Assembly: GCA_021777555.1 (NCBI GenBank)
Contig: JAJYDK010000001.1
Span: 1-64,000 of the forward strand
DNA: 64,000 nt
Reading direction: 5' to 3'
Source of the DNA: Pseudomonadota bacterium
GTDB lineage: Bacteria; Pseudomonadota; Gammaproteobacteria; Steroidobacterales; Steroidobacteraceae
This document shows positions 39,001 through 47,426 of this stretch, in pieces. Position 1 is the stretch's first letter. Every line of letters begins with the position of its first letter. A program made the translations under genes and the position numbers. The notes beneath the pieces were generated by a model. It made no database searches, had not been told where the DNA came from, and saw only the letters and a list, made by a program, of their open reading frames with translations.

Positions 39001-39289
39001 TGTGGTCGGTGAGATTGACCCACTTCACGCCGTAGTCGGTGCTGCGCCACACGCCTCCGTCGACCGCGCCCATGTAGAAGAGGTCAGGGTCCTGGGCCAC
39101 CCCCGCCACCGCCACCACCCGGCCGCCGATGTAGGGGCCGACGCTGCGCCACTTGAGCGCCGCGAAGGGGCTCGCGGGCGCGGTCGTGGCGGTTCCCGCG
39201 CCCGCGGTGCAGGCGCCCAGGAGGCCGATTGCGGCCAGCAGGGCCAGGGGCGCACGGTGAGGCGGCGAGGAACGGGTCACTCTCGGCAT
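36098..39289 (-). CDS. WD40/YVTN/BNR-repeat (sortilin/VPS10-like) lipoprotein
   Basis: Lipobox LLGAC; repeated SxDGGxTW-type motifs (VFRSDDAGKTWKA, VFKSTDGGKTWRK, VFRSDDGGATWKR, MKSTDGGRTWQRL). Confidence 0.85.
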   Translation of the reverse strand: MPRVTRSSPPHRAPLALLAAIGLLGACTAGAGTATTAPASPFAALKWRSVGPYIGGRVVAVAGVAQDPDLFYMGAVDGGVWRSTDYGVKWVNLTDHTLPGSSDSIGAIAVAPSDPKILYVGTGESDIRNDMVTGDGVFRSDDAGKTWKAAGLASTHTISALAVDPNDPEVLYAASMGHVFKANPERGVFKSTDGGKTWRKILYVNAKTGAIDLVMDPGNPRVLYAAMWQARRTPWRLDDGGPGSGLYKSLDGGRHWSEISRNPGFPRGILGRIGITVAASDPNVLYSIVQAKHGGGVFRSDDGGATWKRVNANWSLRQRAFYYMSIYADPTNPDTVYVPQVDALWVSHDGGKSFFMLHTPHGDNHIVWVNPNNPRVLLEGNDGGATVSTDGGDSWSTEHNQPTGQFYHIALDGQFPFHLYGAQQDEGSYEGPSATPNGVIPLRAWHAVAYGESTFVAPEPGHPNVTFGAGYYSIFLRYDRATGEYRDVSPWPDYQDGSSSQENKYRFGWTHPVFFSPTDPKALYITSQYVMKSTDGGRTWQRLSPDLTRNVAATERPSGGPIDLDQTGAEIFPDLSALAISPLDGQVIWAGSQDGLVHVTQDGGQHWSAVTPKGLPQWAKISSIEPSHAAAGTAYLSASRYGWDDFHPYVFETTDYGKHWTKVVSGLPDRQYVLALRQDPEDPQLLFAGTKNTVYVSLDSGNHWQPLTLNLPRVQVRDIAINVREGEIAIATHGRSFWVLDHLPLLEQLSHEAPAAADAAQLFTPQTAWLTFAYGVSPKASRIPAAGTNPHFGAAVFFHIPAQYDGRVPVTLSFLDDQGHLVRTFALHLKTKQPKLTAAERDNRTPLEEKAAAERKLTAITPGYNLFRWNLRYPDATQVTDFYPPAAAGGLTDSVAGPQVTPGRYTVVLDYDGHTSRSTFKVSLDPRLHPPADALGEQLTLALRIHGALDTLDRAVNQALAVRERLRKALATGKVSKARAHRALRDLDAAIGAMAQLEIHSSEGDCLHEPMLHGRLAYLAAEVGLSYQPPTAAEHAVFANLDAKARTGERRLKQAIAAGQRVL

Positions 39290-39548
39290 CGGTCTCTCCC
39301 CCGGGACGCGGGGGTCCCAGACGTGTTGTCTCAAGCGGCAAAGCTCGGCTTGAAGGATAGTTTACGCTGCCGGTGGGCCGCGAGCCGCACCGCGGCCGTG
39401 ATGCGCCCAGACGAAACCCTCGCGAGGCGAGCGGAGCGCGAGGCGGGGGCCGCCGTCTTGCCCGGCATGGACCCTCCCCTCGGGAGGCGGGTTCTGATTT
39501 GCCTGCCGGGCGTGCTAGATTACGGGCAAAAGCAAGGAGACCCCCGCC

Positions 39549-40820
39549 GTGAATGCCAGCGACGAGAGCCTGATATCCTCGCCGAAGCCGAAGTCCCACC
39601 CGAGTACCGCGCAACAGAGCTTCCGCCATGGCGCGAGCGCCTCGCTCGAAGGCCGGCTCGTGCGCGGACTCCTGAGGCGCCTGGGCGAGCCGCCCCTCGA
39701 ATTCGTCCTGTGGAACGGGGAGCGCATCGCGCCGGCGGGCATCGAGCCGGCCTGCCAGGTGCGCATTCCCGATCGGGCCACGCTCCTTGCCGTGATCACC
39801 GATCCGCAGGTGCGCTTCCCGGACGCCTACAGCGAGGGCCGCCTCGAGATCGAGGGCGATCTGGTGCGCCTGCTCGAGGAGGTCTATCTCGCGGGCAACC
39901 GCAGCGCCTCCTCGGTCGTGAGCCGGGTGCTCGAGCGTCTGCGCCGCCCGCATGCCAATACGCTCTCCGGCTCGCGGGAGAACATCCACCATCATTACGA
40001 TATCGGCAACCCGTTCTATTCGCTCTGGCTCGGCGCGACGATGGCCTACACCTGCGCCTATTACCCGACGCCCGAGGCGACGCTCGATGAGGCGCAGGTC
40101 GCCAAGATGCATCACGTGTGCAGGAAGCTGCGTCTGCGCCCCGGAGAGAGCGTGGTCGAGGCCGGCTGCGGCTGGGGGACGCTGGCGCTGCACATGGCGC
40201 GTCACTACGGCGTCAAGGTGCGCGCATTCAACATTTCCCGGGAGCAGGTGGCGTACGCGCGCGAGCGGGCCGAGCGCGAGGGCCTCGCCTCGCAGGTCGA
40301 GTACGTGCTCGATGACTATCGCAACATCTCGGGCCGCTATGACGCTTTCGTGTCGGTCGGCATGCTCGAGCACGTCGGCGTGGCCAATTACCGCGGACTC
40401 GGCGAGGTGATCAGCCGCAGTCTCGGGGACAACGGCCGCGGCCTCATCCACTCCATCGGCCGGAATTTCCCCGCGCCGCTGCAGCCGTGGATCGAGAAGC
40501 GCATCTTCCCCGGCGCCTGTCCGCCGTCCCTCGGGGAGATGATGGGCATATTCGAGCCCTGGGACCTCTCCATCGTCGATGTCGAGAACCTGCGCCTGCA
40601 CTACGCGCAGACGCTGCGCCACTGGCTCGCATTGTTCGAGGGCGAAGTCGAGCGCGTGCGCCACATGTTCGATGAGAGATTCGTGCGCATGTGGCGCATG
40701 TACCTCGCGGGCTCGGTGGCGGGATTCACCACCGGGACGCTGCAGCTCTTCCAGGTGGTGTTCGCTTCCCGGCGCAACAACGACATCCCGCTCACGCGCG
40801 AGCATCTCTACCAGACTTGA
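39549..40820 (+). CDS. Cyclopropane-fatty-acyl-phospholipid synthase family methyltransferase
   Basis: VVEAGCGWGTLALHMARHYGVKVRAFNISREQVAYARERA, FVSVGMLEHVGVANY, KRIFPGACPPSLGEM. Confidence 0.88.
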   Translation: MNASDESLISSPKPKSHPSTAQQSFRHGASASLEGRLVRGLLRRLGEPPLEFVLWNGERIAPAGIEPACQVRIPDRATLLAVITDPQVRFPDAYSEGRLEIEGDLVRLLEEVYLAGNRSASSVVSRVLERLRRPHANTLSGSRENIHHHYDIGNPFYSLWLGATMAYTCAYYPTPEATLDEAQVAKMHHVCRKLRLRPGESVVEAGCGWGTLALHMARHYGVKVRAFNISREQVAYARERAEREGLASQVEYVLDDYRNISGRYDAFVSVGMLEHVGVANYRGLGEVISRSLGDNGRGLIHSIGRNFPAPLQPWIEKRIFPGACPPSLGEMMGIFEPWDLSIVDVENLRLHYAQTLRHWLALFEGEVERVRHMFDERFVRMWRMYLAGSVAGFTTGTLQLFQVVFASRRNNDIPLTREHLYQT

Positions 40821-40827
40821 GCCGACC

Positions 40828-41814
40828 ATGCGCACCTGCGATGTCCTGATCGTCGGCGGCGGGCCGGCCGGCTCGAGCGCGGCCTGGAAGCTGCGCCGCG
40901 CCGGCTGCGATGTGCTGGTGCTCGACCAGGAGCGCTTCCCGCGCCTGAAGCTGTGCGCCGGCTGGATCACCCCGGAGGTGGTGCGGGATCTCGAGATCGA
41001 CATCGGCGCCTATCCGCACCGCTTCCTCACGTTCGAGCGGATGCACATGCACTTCAAGGGCCTGCATCTGCCGGTGCGCTGCGTGCAGCACTCCATCCGC
41101 CGCGTGGAGTTCGATGCGTGGCTGCTCGAGCGCTCGGGAGCGCCGCTCATCGAGCACACGGTGCGCCAGGTGCGCGAGGAGGCGGGCGCCTATGTGATCG
41201 ATGAGGCGTTCCGCTGCCGCTACCTCATCGGGGCGGGCGGCACGCGCTGTCCGGTGTACCGGGCCCTCTTTCGCGAGTTGAATCCGCGCGCCGCGGCACT
41301 GCAGACCGTGACGCTCGAGCACGAAATCGAATACGACTGGCGCGATCCGGACTGTCATCTCTGGTTCTTCGATCATGGCCTGCCCGGCTACGCCTGGTAC
41401 GTGCCGAAGCAGGACGGTTGGCTCAACATCGGCATCGGCGGCATGGCCGAGCGCATCAAGCGAAGCGGACGCTCCATCCACGAGCACTGGGCGCTGCTCA
41501 CGGGCAAGCTCGGCCGCTCGCTCGTCCGGGGCGCGCGCTACGATCCCACGGGCTACAGCTACTACCTGCGCGGGCCCGTGGAGGTGGTGCGGCGCGGCAA
41601 TGCGTTCATTGCCGGGGATGCGGCGGGACTCGCCACCCGGGACATGGCCGAGGGCATCGGTCCGGCGGTGCGAAGCGGCCTGGCCGCCGCCGAGACGATT
41701 CTCACCGGCGCCGAGTACCGGCTGACCGATGTCACGGGCTCGAGCCTGGGGGGCGGGGCGGTGAGCCGGCTGGTCGACTGGGCGATGACCCGCGGGGCAG
41801 GCAAGGCGGCCTGA
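40828..41814 (+). CDS. FAD-dependent oxidoreductase, geranylgeranyl reductase-like
   Basis: DVLIVGGGPAGSSAAWKLRRAGCDVLVLDQERFPRLKLCAGWI; AFIAGDAAGLATRDMAEGIGPAVRSGLAAAE. Confidence 0.85.
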   Translation: MRTCDVLIVGGGPAGSSAAWKLRRAGCDVLVLDQERFPRLKLCAGWITPEVVRDLEIDIGAYPHRFLTFERMHMHFKGLHLPVRCVQHSIRRVEFDAWLLERSGAPLIEHTVRQVREEAGAYVIDEAFRCRYLIGAGGTRCPVYRALFRELNPRAAALQTVTLEHEIEYDWRDPDCHLWFFDHGLPGYAWYVPKQDGWLNIGIGGMAERIKRSGRSIHEHWALLTGKLGRSLVRGARYDPTGYSYYLRGPVEVVRRGNAFIAGDAAGLATRDMAEGIGPAVRSGLAAAETILTGAEYRLTDVTGSSLGGGAVSRLVDWAMTRGAGKAA

Positions 41815-41982
41815 GCTTTGCGCGCCCCGGCGCGGGTGTTGCCCCGAGGACATCGGAGCGCGGCGCGGCGGGCGCGAGAGTCGGGCCGGGCGCGGTGAGC
41901 AGACACGCCGCGGCGACGGCCGGAAGGCTCCGCCGGTCCGGCCGAGACTATACTTTGCCCCCTTTTCGGGGGAAATCCCATC

Positions 41983-44139
41983 ATGCCCATCGTACGGACC
42001 TTCGATCGTTCGGCCCGGCGCTCTGCCTTCATCCTCGCGCTCGGCCTGCTGCCGGTGCGCGGGGCGCTCGCGGCGGGCGGCGCGAATCCATTCGCCCGGC
42101 CGAGCCCGCTGCCCTTTCACGCGCCGCAGTTCAACCTCATCCAGGACTCGGATTTCGAGCCGGCGATCGATGCGGGCATGCGCCGCCAACAGGCCGAGAT
42201 CGTGCGCATCGCGAACGATCCCGCGGCGCCGACCTTCGAGAACACCGTGGTCGCGCTCGAGAGATCGGGCCGGATGCTCAATCGGGCGATGGAGGTGTTC
42301 AACGGGCTGACCTCGGCCAACACCGATCCGGTGCTGCAGAAGGTGCAGGCGCGGGAGGCGCCGAAGCTCGCGGCCAACGAGGACGCGATCTACCTGAACG
42401 GCAAGCTGTTCGCGCGCGTCAAGGCGGTCTACGAGCGCCGCGCGGAGCTTGCGCGCCTGCCCGAGGCGAGACAGCTGGTCAAGGTCTACTACACCCAGTT
42501 CGTCAAGGCCGGGGCGCTGCTGCCCGTGGCGAGGAAAAAGCGCCTGGCGGTGATCAACGAGCGCCTGGCGAGTCTCGAGACCACCTTCGAGCAGCAGCTG
42601 CTCGCGGCAACCAATGCCTCGGCGCTGGTGCTCGATCGGCGCAGCGAGCTCGAGGGCCTCACTCCGGGGATGATCGCCGCCGCCTCGCGTGCGGCCGAGA
42701 CCCGCGGGCTCAAGGGCAAGTGGGTGATCACGCTGCAGCTGCCCACCCAGCAGCCGGCGATCGCCTACCTGAAGGACCGGGCGGTCCGGCGCGAGCTCTT
42801 CGAGCACTCCTGGAATCGCGCCGAGGGGGGAGGGCCGAACGACACCCGCCACACGATCGAGGTGATCGCCCGGCTGCGCGCCGAGAAGGCGCACCTGCTC
42901 GGCTACCCGGATTATGCCGCCTACGAGCTGCAGGACCAGATGGCGAAGACCCCCGCGACCGTCGAGCACTTTCTCGAGCAGCTCGTGCCGCCGGCGGTCG
43001 CGAAGGAGAAGGCCGAAGCGAAGATCCTGCAGGCCCTCATCTACCAGGACGGGCATCACTTCACGCTCAGGCCCTGGGACTGGGAGTACTACGCGCGCAA
43101 GGCACGCGCGGTGCGGTATCAACTCAATGAGAGCGAGGTGCGTGAGTACCTCGTCCTCGACAACGTGCTCACGCGCGGACTCTTTTACGCCGCGCACCAG
43201 CTCTACGGGATCACGTTCAAGGAGCTGAGGGATCTGCCGGTCTACCAGAAGGACGTGCGGGTGTTCGAGGTGTTCGACCAGACCGGCAAGCCGCTCGGCC
43301 TCATCTATTTCGACTACTTCAAGCGCTCGAACAAGTCCGGCGGCGCCTGGATGGACAACTTCGTCGTGCAGTCGAAGCTCCTCGGCGATCTGCCAGTGGT
43401 CTACAACGTCGCCAATTTCACCAAGCCCGCCCCCGGGCGGCCGGCGCTGCTGTCGATCGATGACGTCATCACCATGTTCCACGAGTTCGGGCATGGACTG
43501 AACTCGCTGTTCGCCGATGAGGAGTACCCGAGCCTCTCCGGCACCAACACGGCGCGCGATTTCGTGGAGTATCCGTCCCAGTTCGATGAGCGCTGGGCGC
43601 TCGACCCGCAGGTGATCGAGCACTATGCGCTCAACTACCGCACCGGCAAGCCGATCCCGCCCGCGCTCGTGGCGAAGATCCTGCGTGCGCGCAACTTCAA
43701 CGAGGGATACGCGTTCACCGAGGAGCTCTCGGCCTCGTTGCTCGACATGCAATGGCACACGCTCGCGAGCGACAAGGTGCTAGAGAACGCCGATGTCTTC
43801 GAGAGCGCGGCCCTCGAGCGTACGCACATGGCGCTCGCGGATGTGCCTCCGCGTTACCGCTCGAGCTACTTCATGCACATCTGGTCGAACGGCTATGCGG
43901 CGGGCTATTACTCCTACCTCTGGACGGAGATGCTCGCCGATGACTCCTACCAGTGGTGCCGGGATCATGGCGGGCTCACGCGCGCCAACGGCCAGCGGTT
44001 TCGCGACCTCATCCTCGCCCGCGGACACTCCGAGGGGTATCTCGAGATGTTCAAGTCCTTCTACGGGCAGGATCCGCGGATCGGGCCGCTGCTGCGCTAC
44101 CGGGGGCTCATCCCCGCGAAGTCCGCCGCAACGCCGTAA
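41983..44139 (+). CDS. M3 family metallopeptidase (peptidyl-dipeptidase Dcp/oligopeptidase-like)
   Basis: HEFGHGLNSLFAD zinc-binding HExGH motif, Y-rich C-terminal HWSNGYAAGYYSYLW-like (IWSNGYAAGYYSYLW); signal peptide. Confidence 0.9.
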   Translation: MPIVRTFDRSARRSAFILALGLLPVRGALAAGGANPFARPSPLPFHAPQFNLIQDSDFEPAIDAGMRRQQAEIVRIANDPAAPTFENTVVALERSGRMLNRAMEVFNGLTSANTDPVLQKVQAREAPKLAANEDAIYLNGKLFARVKAVYERRAELARLPEARQLVKVYYTQFVKAGALLPVARKKRLAVINERLASLETTFEQQLLAATNASALVLDRRSELEGLTPGMIAAASRAAETRGLKGKWVITLQLPTQQPAIAYLKDRAVRRELFEHSWNRAEGGGPNDTRHTIEVIARLRAEKAHLLGYPDYAAYELQDQMAKTPATVEHFLEQLVPPAVAKEKAEAKILQALIYQDGHHFTLRPWDWEYYARKARAVRYQLNESEVREYLVLDNVLTRGLFYAAHQLYGITFKELRDLPVYQKDVRVFEVFDQTGKPLGLIYFDYFKRSNKSGGAWMDNFVVQSKLLGDLPVVYNVANFTKPAPGRPALLSIDDVITMFHEFGHGLNSLFADEEYPSLSGTNTARDFVEYPSQFDERWALDPQVIEHYALNYRTGKPIPPALVAKILRARNFNEGYAFTEELSASLLDMQWHTLASDKVLENADVFESAALERTHMALADVPPRYRSSYFMHIWSNGYAAGYYSYLWTEMLADDSYQWCRDHGGLTRANGQRFRDLILARGHSEGYLEMFKSFYGQDPRIGPLLRYRGLIPAKSAATP

Positions 44140-44185
44140 GGCCGTCGGCCCGCGGGCGTCGGGATGTTGTGGATTTACAACGCTA

Positions 44186-44214
44186 CGGCGGGCCGGGAGG
44201 CGCCCGGCCCGCCG
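44186..44214. terminator. Strong 12-bp stem, 5-nt loop hairpin after the M3 peptidase gene
   Basis: CGGCGGGCCGGG-AGGCG-CCCGGCCCGCCG, 47 bp past the stop; no clear U-tract. Confidence 0.45.
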
Positions 44215-44363
44215 CCCGAGACCCGCAGGCCCGCGAAGATTGACAAAGTCCCGTGGCGGGGGGTACCCGAGGTCGGGGGGACACTGTATGCTTCGCGTCA
44301 CAGGGACTCGCAAACGAACGATTGTTTTAACTCCTGGGTCAGCGGCGAGTTCGGGGAGGGGGC

Positions 44364-45971
44364 ATGTTGAAGAAGACCGGTGGACTGCTCTGGCTCGCGA
44401 TGGCCGCATTGGCCTTGGCCGGGTGCGGCCATGACAGCCAGACCAGCACAGTGGCGAGCAACAACCAGCAGGGCACGCTGGTCGCGGATCCGCCGATACG
44501 GACCGCATCGCTGACTTCCGCGGCGTTCGCCGCCCAGCTCGGCGCGAGTTCCTCCGGCCAGGCTCTGGCGCAGCTCGCGGGCACACCGACCTGCGGAGTG
44601 GATTTCTACTACTTCAAGTACTGGACGGTGGGTCCGGACAAATCCCCGCAGCTGGCCTCCGGTGCGCTGATGGTGCCCACCGGCTCCGCGGCGCCCTGCA
44701 CGGGTCCGCGGCCCGTCGTGCTCTACGCGCACGGCACGACGACCGCCTCCACCTACAATCTCGCGAACATCAGCGATCCCTCGAACGCCGCCAGCTCCGA
44801 GTCGGCGATGATCGCGGCCGTGTTCGCGGCCCAGGGCTACATCGTGGTGGCGCCGAACGACCTGGGCTATGACATCTCGACGCTCGGCTATCACCCCTAT
44901 GTGGATGGAGCCGAGAACGCGACCGTCATGATGGATGCGCTGACGGCGGCCCGCAAAGCGCTGCTCAGCACGTTTACCCCCAATACCACGGACGACGGCA
45001 AGCTGTACGTCACCGGGTACTCGGAGGGTGGCTACGTGGCGATGGCCACGGTAAAGGCGATGCAGTCGGCCGGCGATACCGTCACTGCATCGGCGCCGTC
45101 TTCCGGCCCGTATGCGCTCGAGGCATTCGGTGACGCGATATTCTTTGGCCAGGTGAACATCGGCTCGACGATCTTCGCGCCGCTGGTGACGACCAGCTAT
45201 CAGCATGCCTACGGGAACGTGTACAGCCAGACATCGGATGTCTATTCCTCCACGTACGCCACGGGGATCGACACGCTGCTGCCGAGCCCGATGTCGCTGA
45301 CCAGCCTCTTCCAGAGCGGCAAGCTCCCGGAGGCGGCGCTGTTCGACAGCACCACGCCGACCTCCTCGACGGGCATCGCGGCGGTGGATGCGGCGGCGGA
45401 TGCGCTGCTGGCCGAGCCCTCGATCACGCAGTACGGGTCGCTCGCGGCCCTCTTCGATGCGGGCTTCGGCACGCCCTACCTCGTCAACGACACGTATCGC
45501 GTGGGCTACGTGGATGATGCGGTGATCCACCCGGATCAGGCGGAGATGACGATTCTCGGGGGCGGGACGCTTGCGAACGGACAGTTGAATGCCGGCACCG
45601 TGGCGCTCGCGGCCTCCCCGGCGGTGGGACTGCGCCAGGACCTCGCGCTCAACGACATGCGCAACAACGGCTGGGCGCCCCATGAGCCCATGCTGATGTG
45701 CGGCGGGGATCAGGATCCGACCGTGTTCTTTGAGAACACGGAGATCATGGCCGCGGAATGGGGTCCGTACGTGACGGGGGGGCTCGTCAGCGTGCTCGAC
45801 CTCAACGGAACGCCGAGCGGCGCGTTCGCGACCCTGCAGGGGGCGTTCCAGAGCACCTACGCGGGCCTGGTGTCCTCGCTCGGCGCGAGCACCGCCATCC
45901 AGGCCTACCACGCGACCGAGGCGCCGTTTTGTATGGTGGCGGCTCGCGGCTTCTTTGCGCAAGTTCCGTAA
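44364..45971 (+). CDS. Secreted lipoprotein alpha/beta hydrolase (lipase-like)
   Basis: Lipobox ALAGC; VLYAHGTTTAS, YVTGYSEGGYVAMA (GxSxG nucleophile elbow). Confidence 0.8.
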   Translation: MLKKTGGLLWLAMAALALAGCGHDSQTSTVASNNQQGTLVADPPIRTASLTSAAFAAQLGASSSGQALAQLAGTPTCGVDFYYFKYWTVGPDKSPQLASGALMVPTGSAAPCTGPRPVVLYAHGTTTASTYNLANISDPSNAASSESAMIAAVFAAQGYIVVAPNDLGYDISTLGYHPYVDGAENATVMMDALTAARKALLSTFTPNTTDDGKLYVTGYSEGGYVAMATVKAMQSAGDTVTASAPSSGPYALEAFGDAIFFGQVNIGSTIFAPLVTTSYQHAYGNVYSQTSDVYSSTYATGIDTLLPSPMSLTSLFQSGKLPEAALFDSTTPTSSTGIAAVDAAADALLAEPSITQYGSLAALFDAGFGTPYLVNDTYRVGYVDDAVIHPDQAEMTILGGGTLANGQLNAGTVALAASPAVGLRQDLALNDMRNNGWAPHEPMLMCGGDQDPTVFFENTEIMAAEWGPYVTGGLVSVLDLNGTPSGAFATLQGAFQSTYAGLVSSLGASTAIQAYHATEAPFCMVAARGFFAQVP

Positions 45972-45989
45972 GCTCAGCGAGGGACGATC

Positions 45990-46682
45990 ATGCAGAAGAA
46001 AATCCTGACCATCGCGCTCGGAACCGCGCTCGCGCTGGCTGCTTCCGGGGCATATGCCGGCAACGGCAATCCGAATGACATCCGCATCGGCGGCTACTTC
46101 GTTCACTACGACACCAGCTCGACCGACATCACCGGTCAGTTCACGCCCGCCGGGCTCAACACCAGCATCGAGAACGTCTCGACGCTGTACCTGGCGTACG
46201 TGCGCACCCTGTCGAGTCATTTCCAGGTCGAGTTCGCCTTCGGCTATCCTCCGGTCACCTATGCCAAGGGCAGGGGACCGGCGACGGTGGGCTCGGTGCC
46301 GTTCAACGGGGTGGAGATCGCGAGCATCCGCTGGGTCTCACCCACGGTGCTTCTCGAGTACGACTTCTTCAGTCCCGAGGCCAGGTGGCGGCCGTTCGTC
46401 GGGGTCGGTGTGAATTACACCAAGTTCATCGACCGGCAGATCACGGCGGCCGGCGCGGCGGTGAGCGGTGGCCCCACCTCGATCTCGCTCCCCTCATCCG
46501 TCGGGCCCGCCGTGACGGCCGGCATCACCTATCACATGAACGACCGCTGGCACTTCACCGCCTCCTACTCGATCGCGCAGGTCAACAGCAAGCTCACCAC
46601 CGACACCGCCGGGATCCTGCGCTCGAACGAGGTGCATTTCTGGCCCAACGCCGCGGTGCTCTCCGTGGGCTACTCGTTCTAA
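45990..46682 (+). CDS. ompW: OmpW family outer membrane protein
   Basis: Signal peptide; VRIGGYFVHYDTSSTDITGQFTPAGLNTSIENVSTLYLAY-type start, FFSPEARWRPFVGVGVNYTKF, VLSVGYSF C-terminus. Confidence 0.9.
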   Translation: MQKKILTIALGTALALAASGAYAGNGNPNDIRIGGYFVHYDTSSTDITGQFTPAGLNTSIENVSTLYLAYVRTLSSHFQVEFAFGYPPVTYAKGRGPATVGSVPFNGVEIASIRWVSPTVLLEYDFFSPEARWRPFVGVGVNYTKFIDRQITAAGAAVSGGPTSISLPSSVGPAVTAGITYHMNDRWHFTASYSIAQVNSKLTTDTAGILRSNEVHFWPNAAVLSVGYSF

Positions 46683-46912
46683 CAGGGAACTTCCTCCCGG
46701 GCGCTCCGGTCCGACTCCGCAGCGCCCGGGGTGTCCCTGGGGAGCGGAGGGGTCGCGCCGCAGGCGATTCGCCCGGTCGCACCGGGTGCTCGGCTCGGCG
46801 CACGCGGTGCCGGGGCGGCTCCTGGGCCGGGTCCGCAGTGCCTAGAATGGAGCCGGTCGGCTGAGACTCCGGCTGCGGGGGCCGGAGCGAGCGAATCAAC
46901 CCTCCAAGAGCC

Positions 46913-47320
46913 ATGACCGGCTGGCGTATCGCGAGACTGCTGCGAAACCTGAGACGTTTTGCGCCCCGGCGCGCCGCGCCGGCGTGGATCGCCGCGCTCG
47001 CGCTCCTCGCGTTCTCCCTGCACGGGCTCATCCCGCTCGGATTCATGCCGGCCGGGGGATCCCTCGTCCTCTGCCACGAGGGCTTCCCGGCGCACTTCTT
47101 CTCCCATGGGGCGCCTTCACACGGCAAGCAGGGAGGCGGTGCGCGAGACGGGCATTGCTTCTTCTGCGGCGGCTCGAGCTCCGCGCCGGCGTTCACGCTG
47201 GCCGGTATCGCGCGCATCGCGCCGGTATCGATCGGCGTCGTGCGCTTCCCGGAGTCCTCAGACCAGAGCGTCCGCCTCGCTCACACCCCCCAGGCCCGCG
47301 CACCGCCTCACCTCGTCTGA
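46913..47320 (+). CDS. DUF2946-like protein
   Basis: Hydrophobic N-terminal segment, LHGLIPLGFMPAGGSLVLCHEGFPAHFF, HCFFCGG, C-terminal QARAPPHLV. Confidence 0.7.
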   Translation: MTGWRIARLLRNLRRFAPRRAAPAWIAALALLAFSLHGLIPLGFMPAGGSLVLCHEGFPAHFFSHGAPSHGKQGGGARDGHCFFCGGSSSAPAFTLAGIARIAPVSIGVVRFPESSDQSVRLAHTPQARAPPHLV

Positions 47321-47426
47321 GCCTTGTGCTCGAGGATCCGCCCACAGCCGAAGGCTGGCCGGGCGCTCGGGGTATTTGCAGTGAGACTGTGGGGTTCCGC
47401 CGGAGGCGGAGCCGGAGGAGTGAGGC

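Noticed and set aside
36185-40090. 1301-aa plus-strand ORF
   Set aside because: Antisense shadow of the BNR-repeat gene in high-GC DNA; low-complexity Arg/Gly/Ala/Glu-rich translation with no recognisable domain.
40792-43758. 988-aa minus-strand ORF
   Set aside because: Antisense to the FAD oxidoreductase and M3 peptidase genes, both of which have clear motifs.
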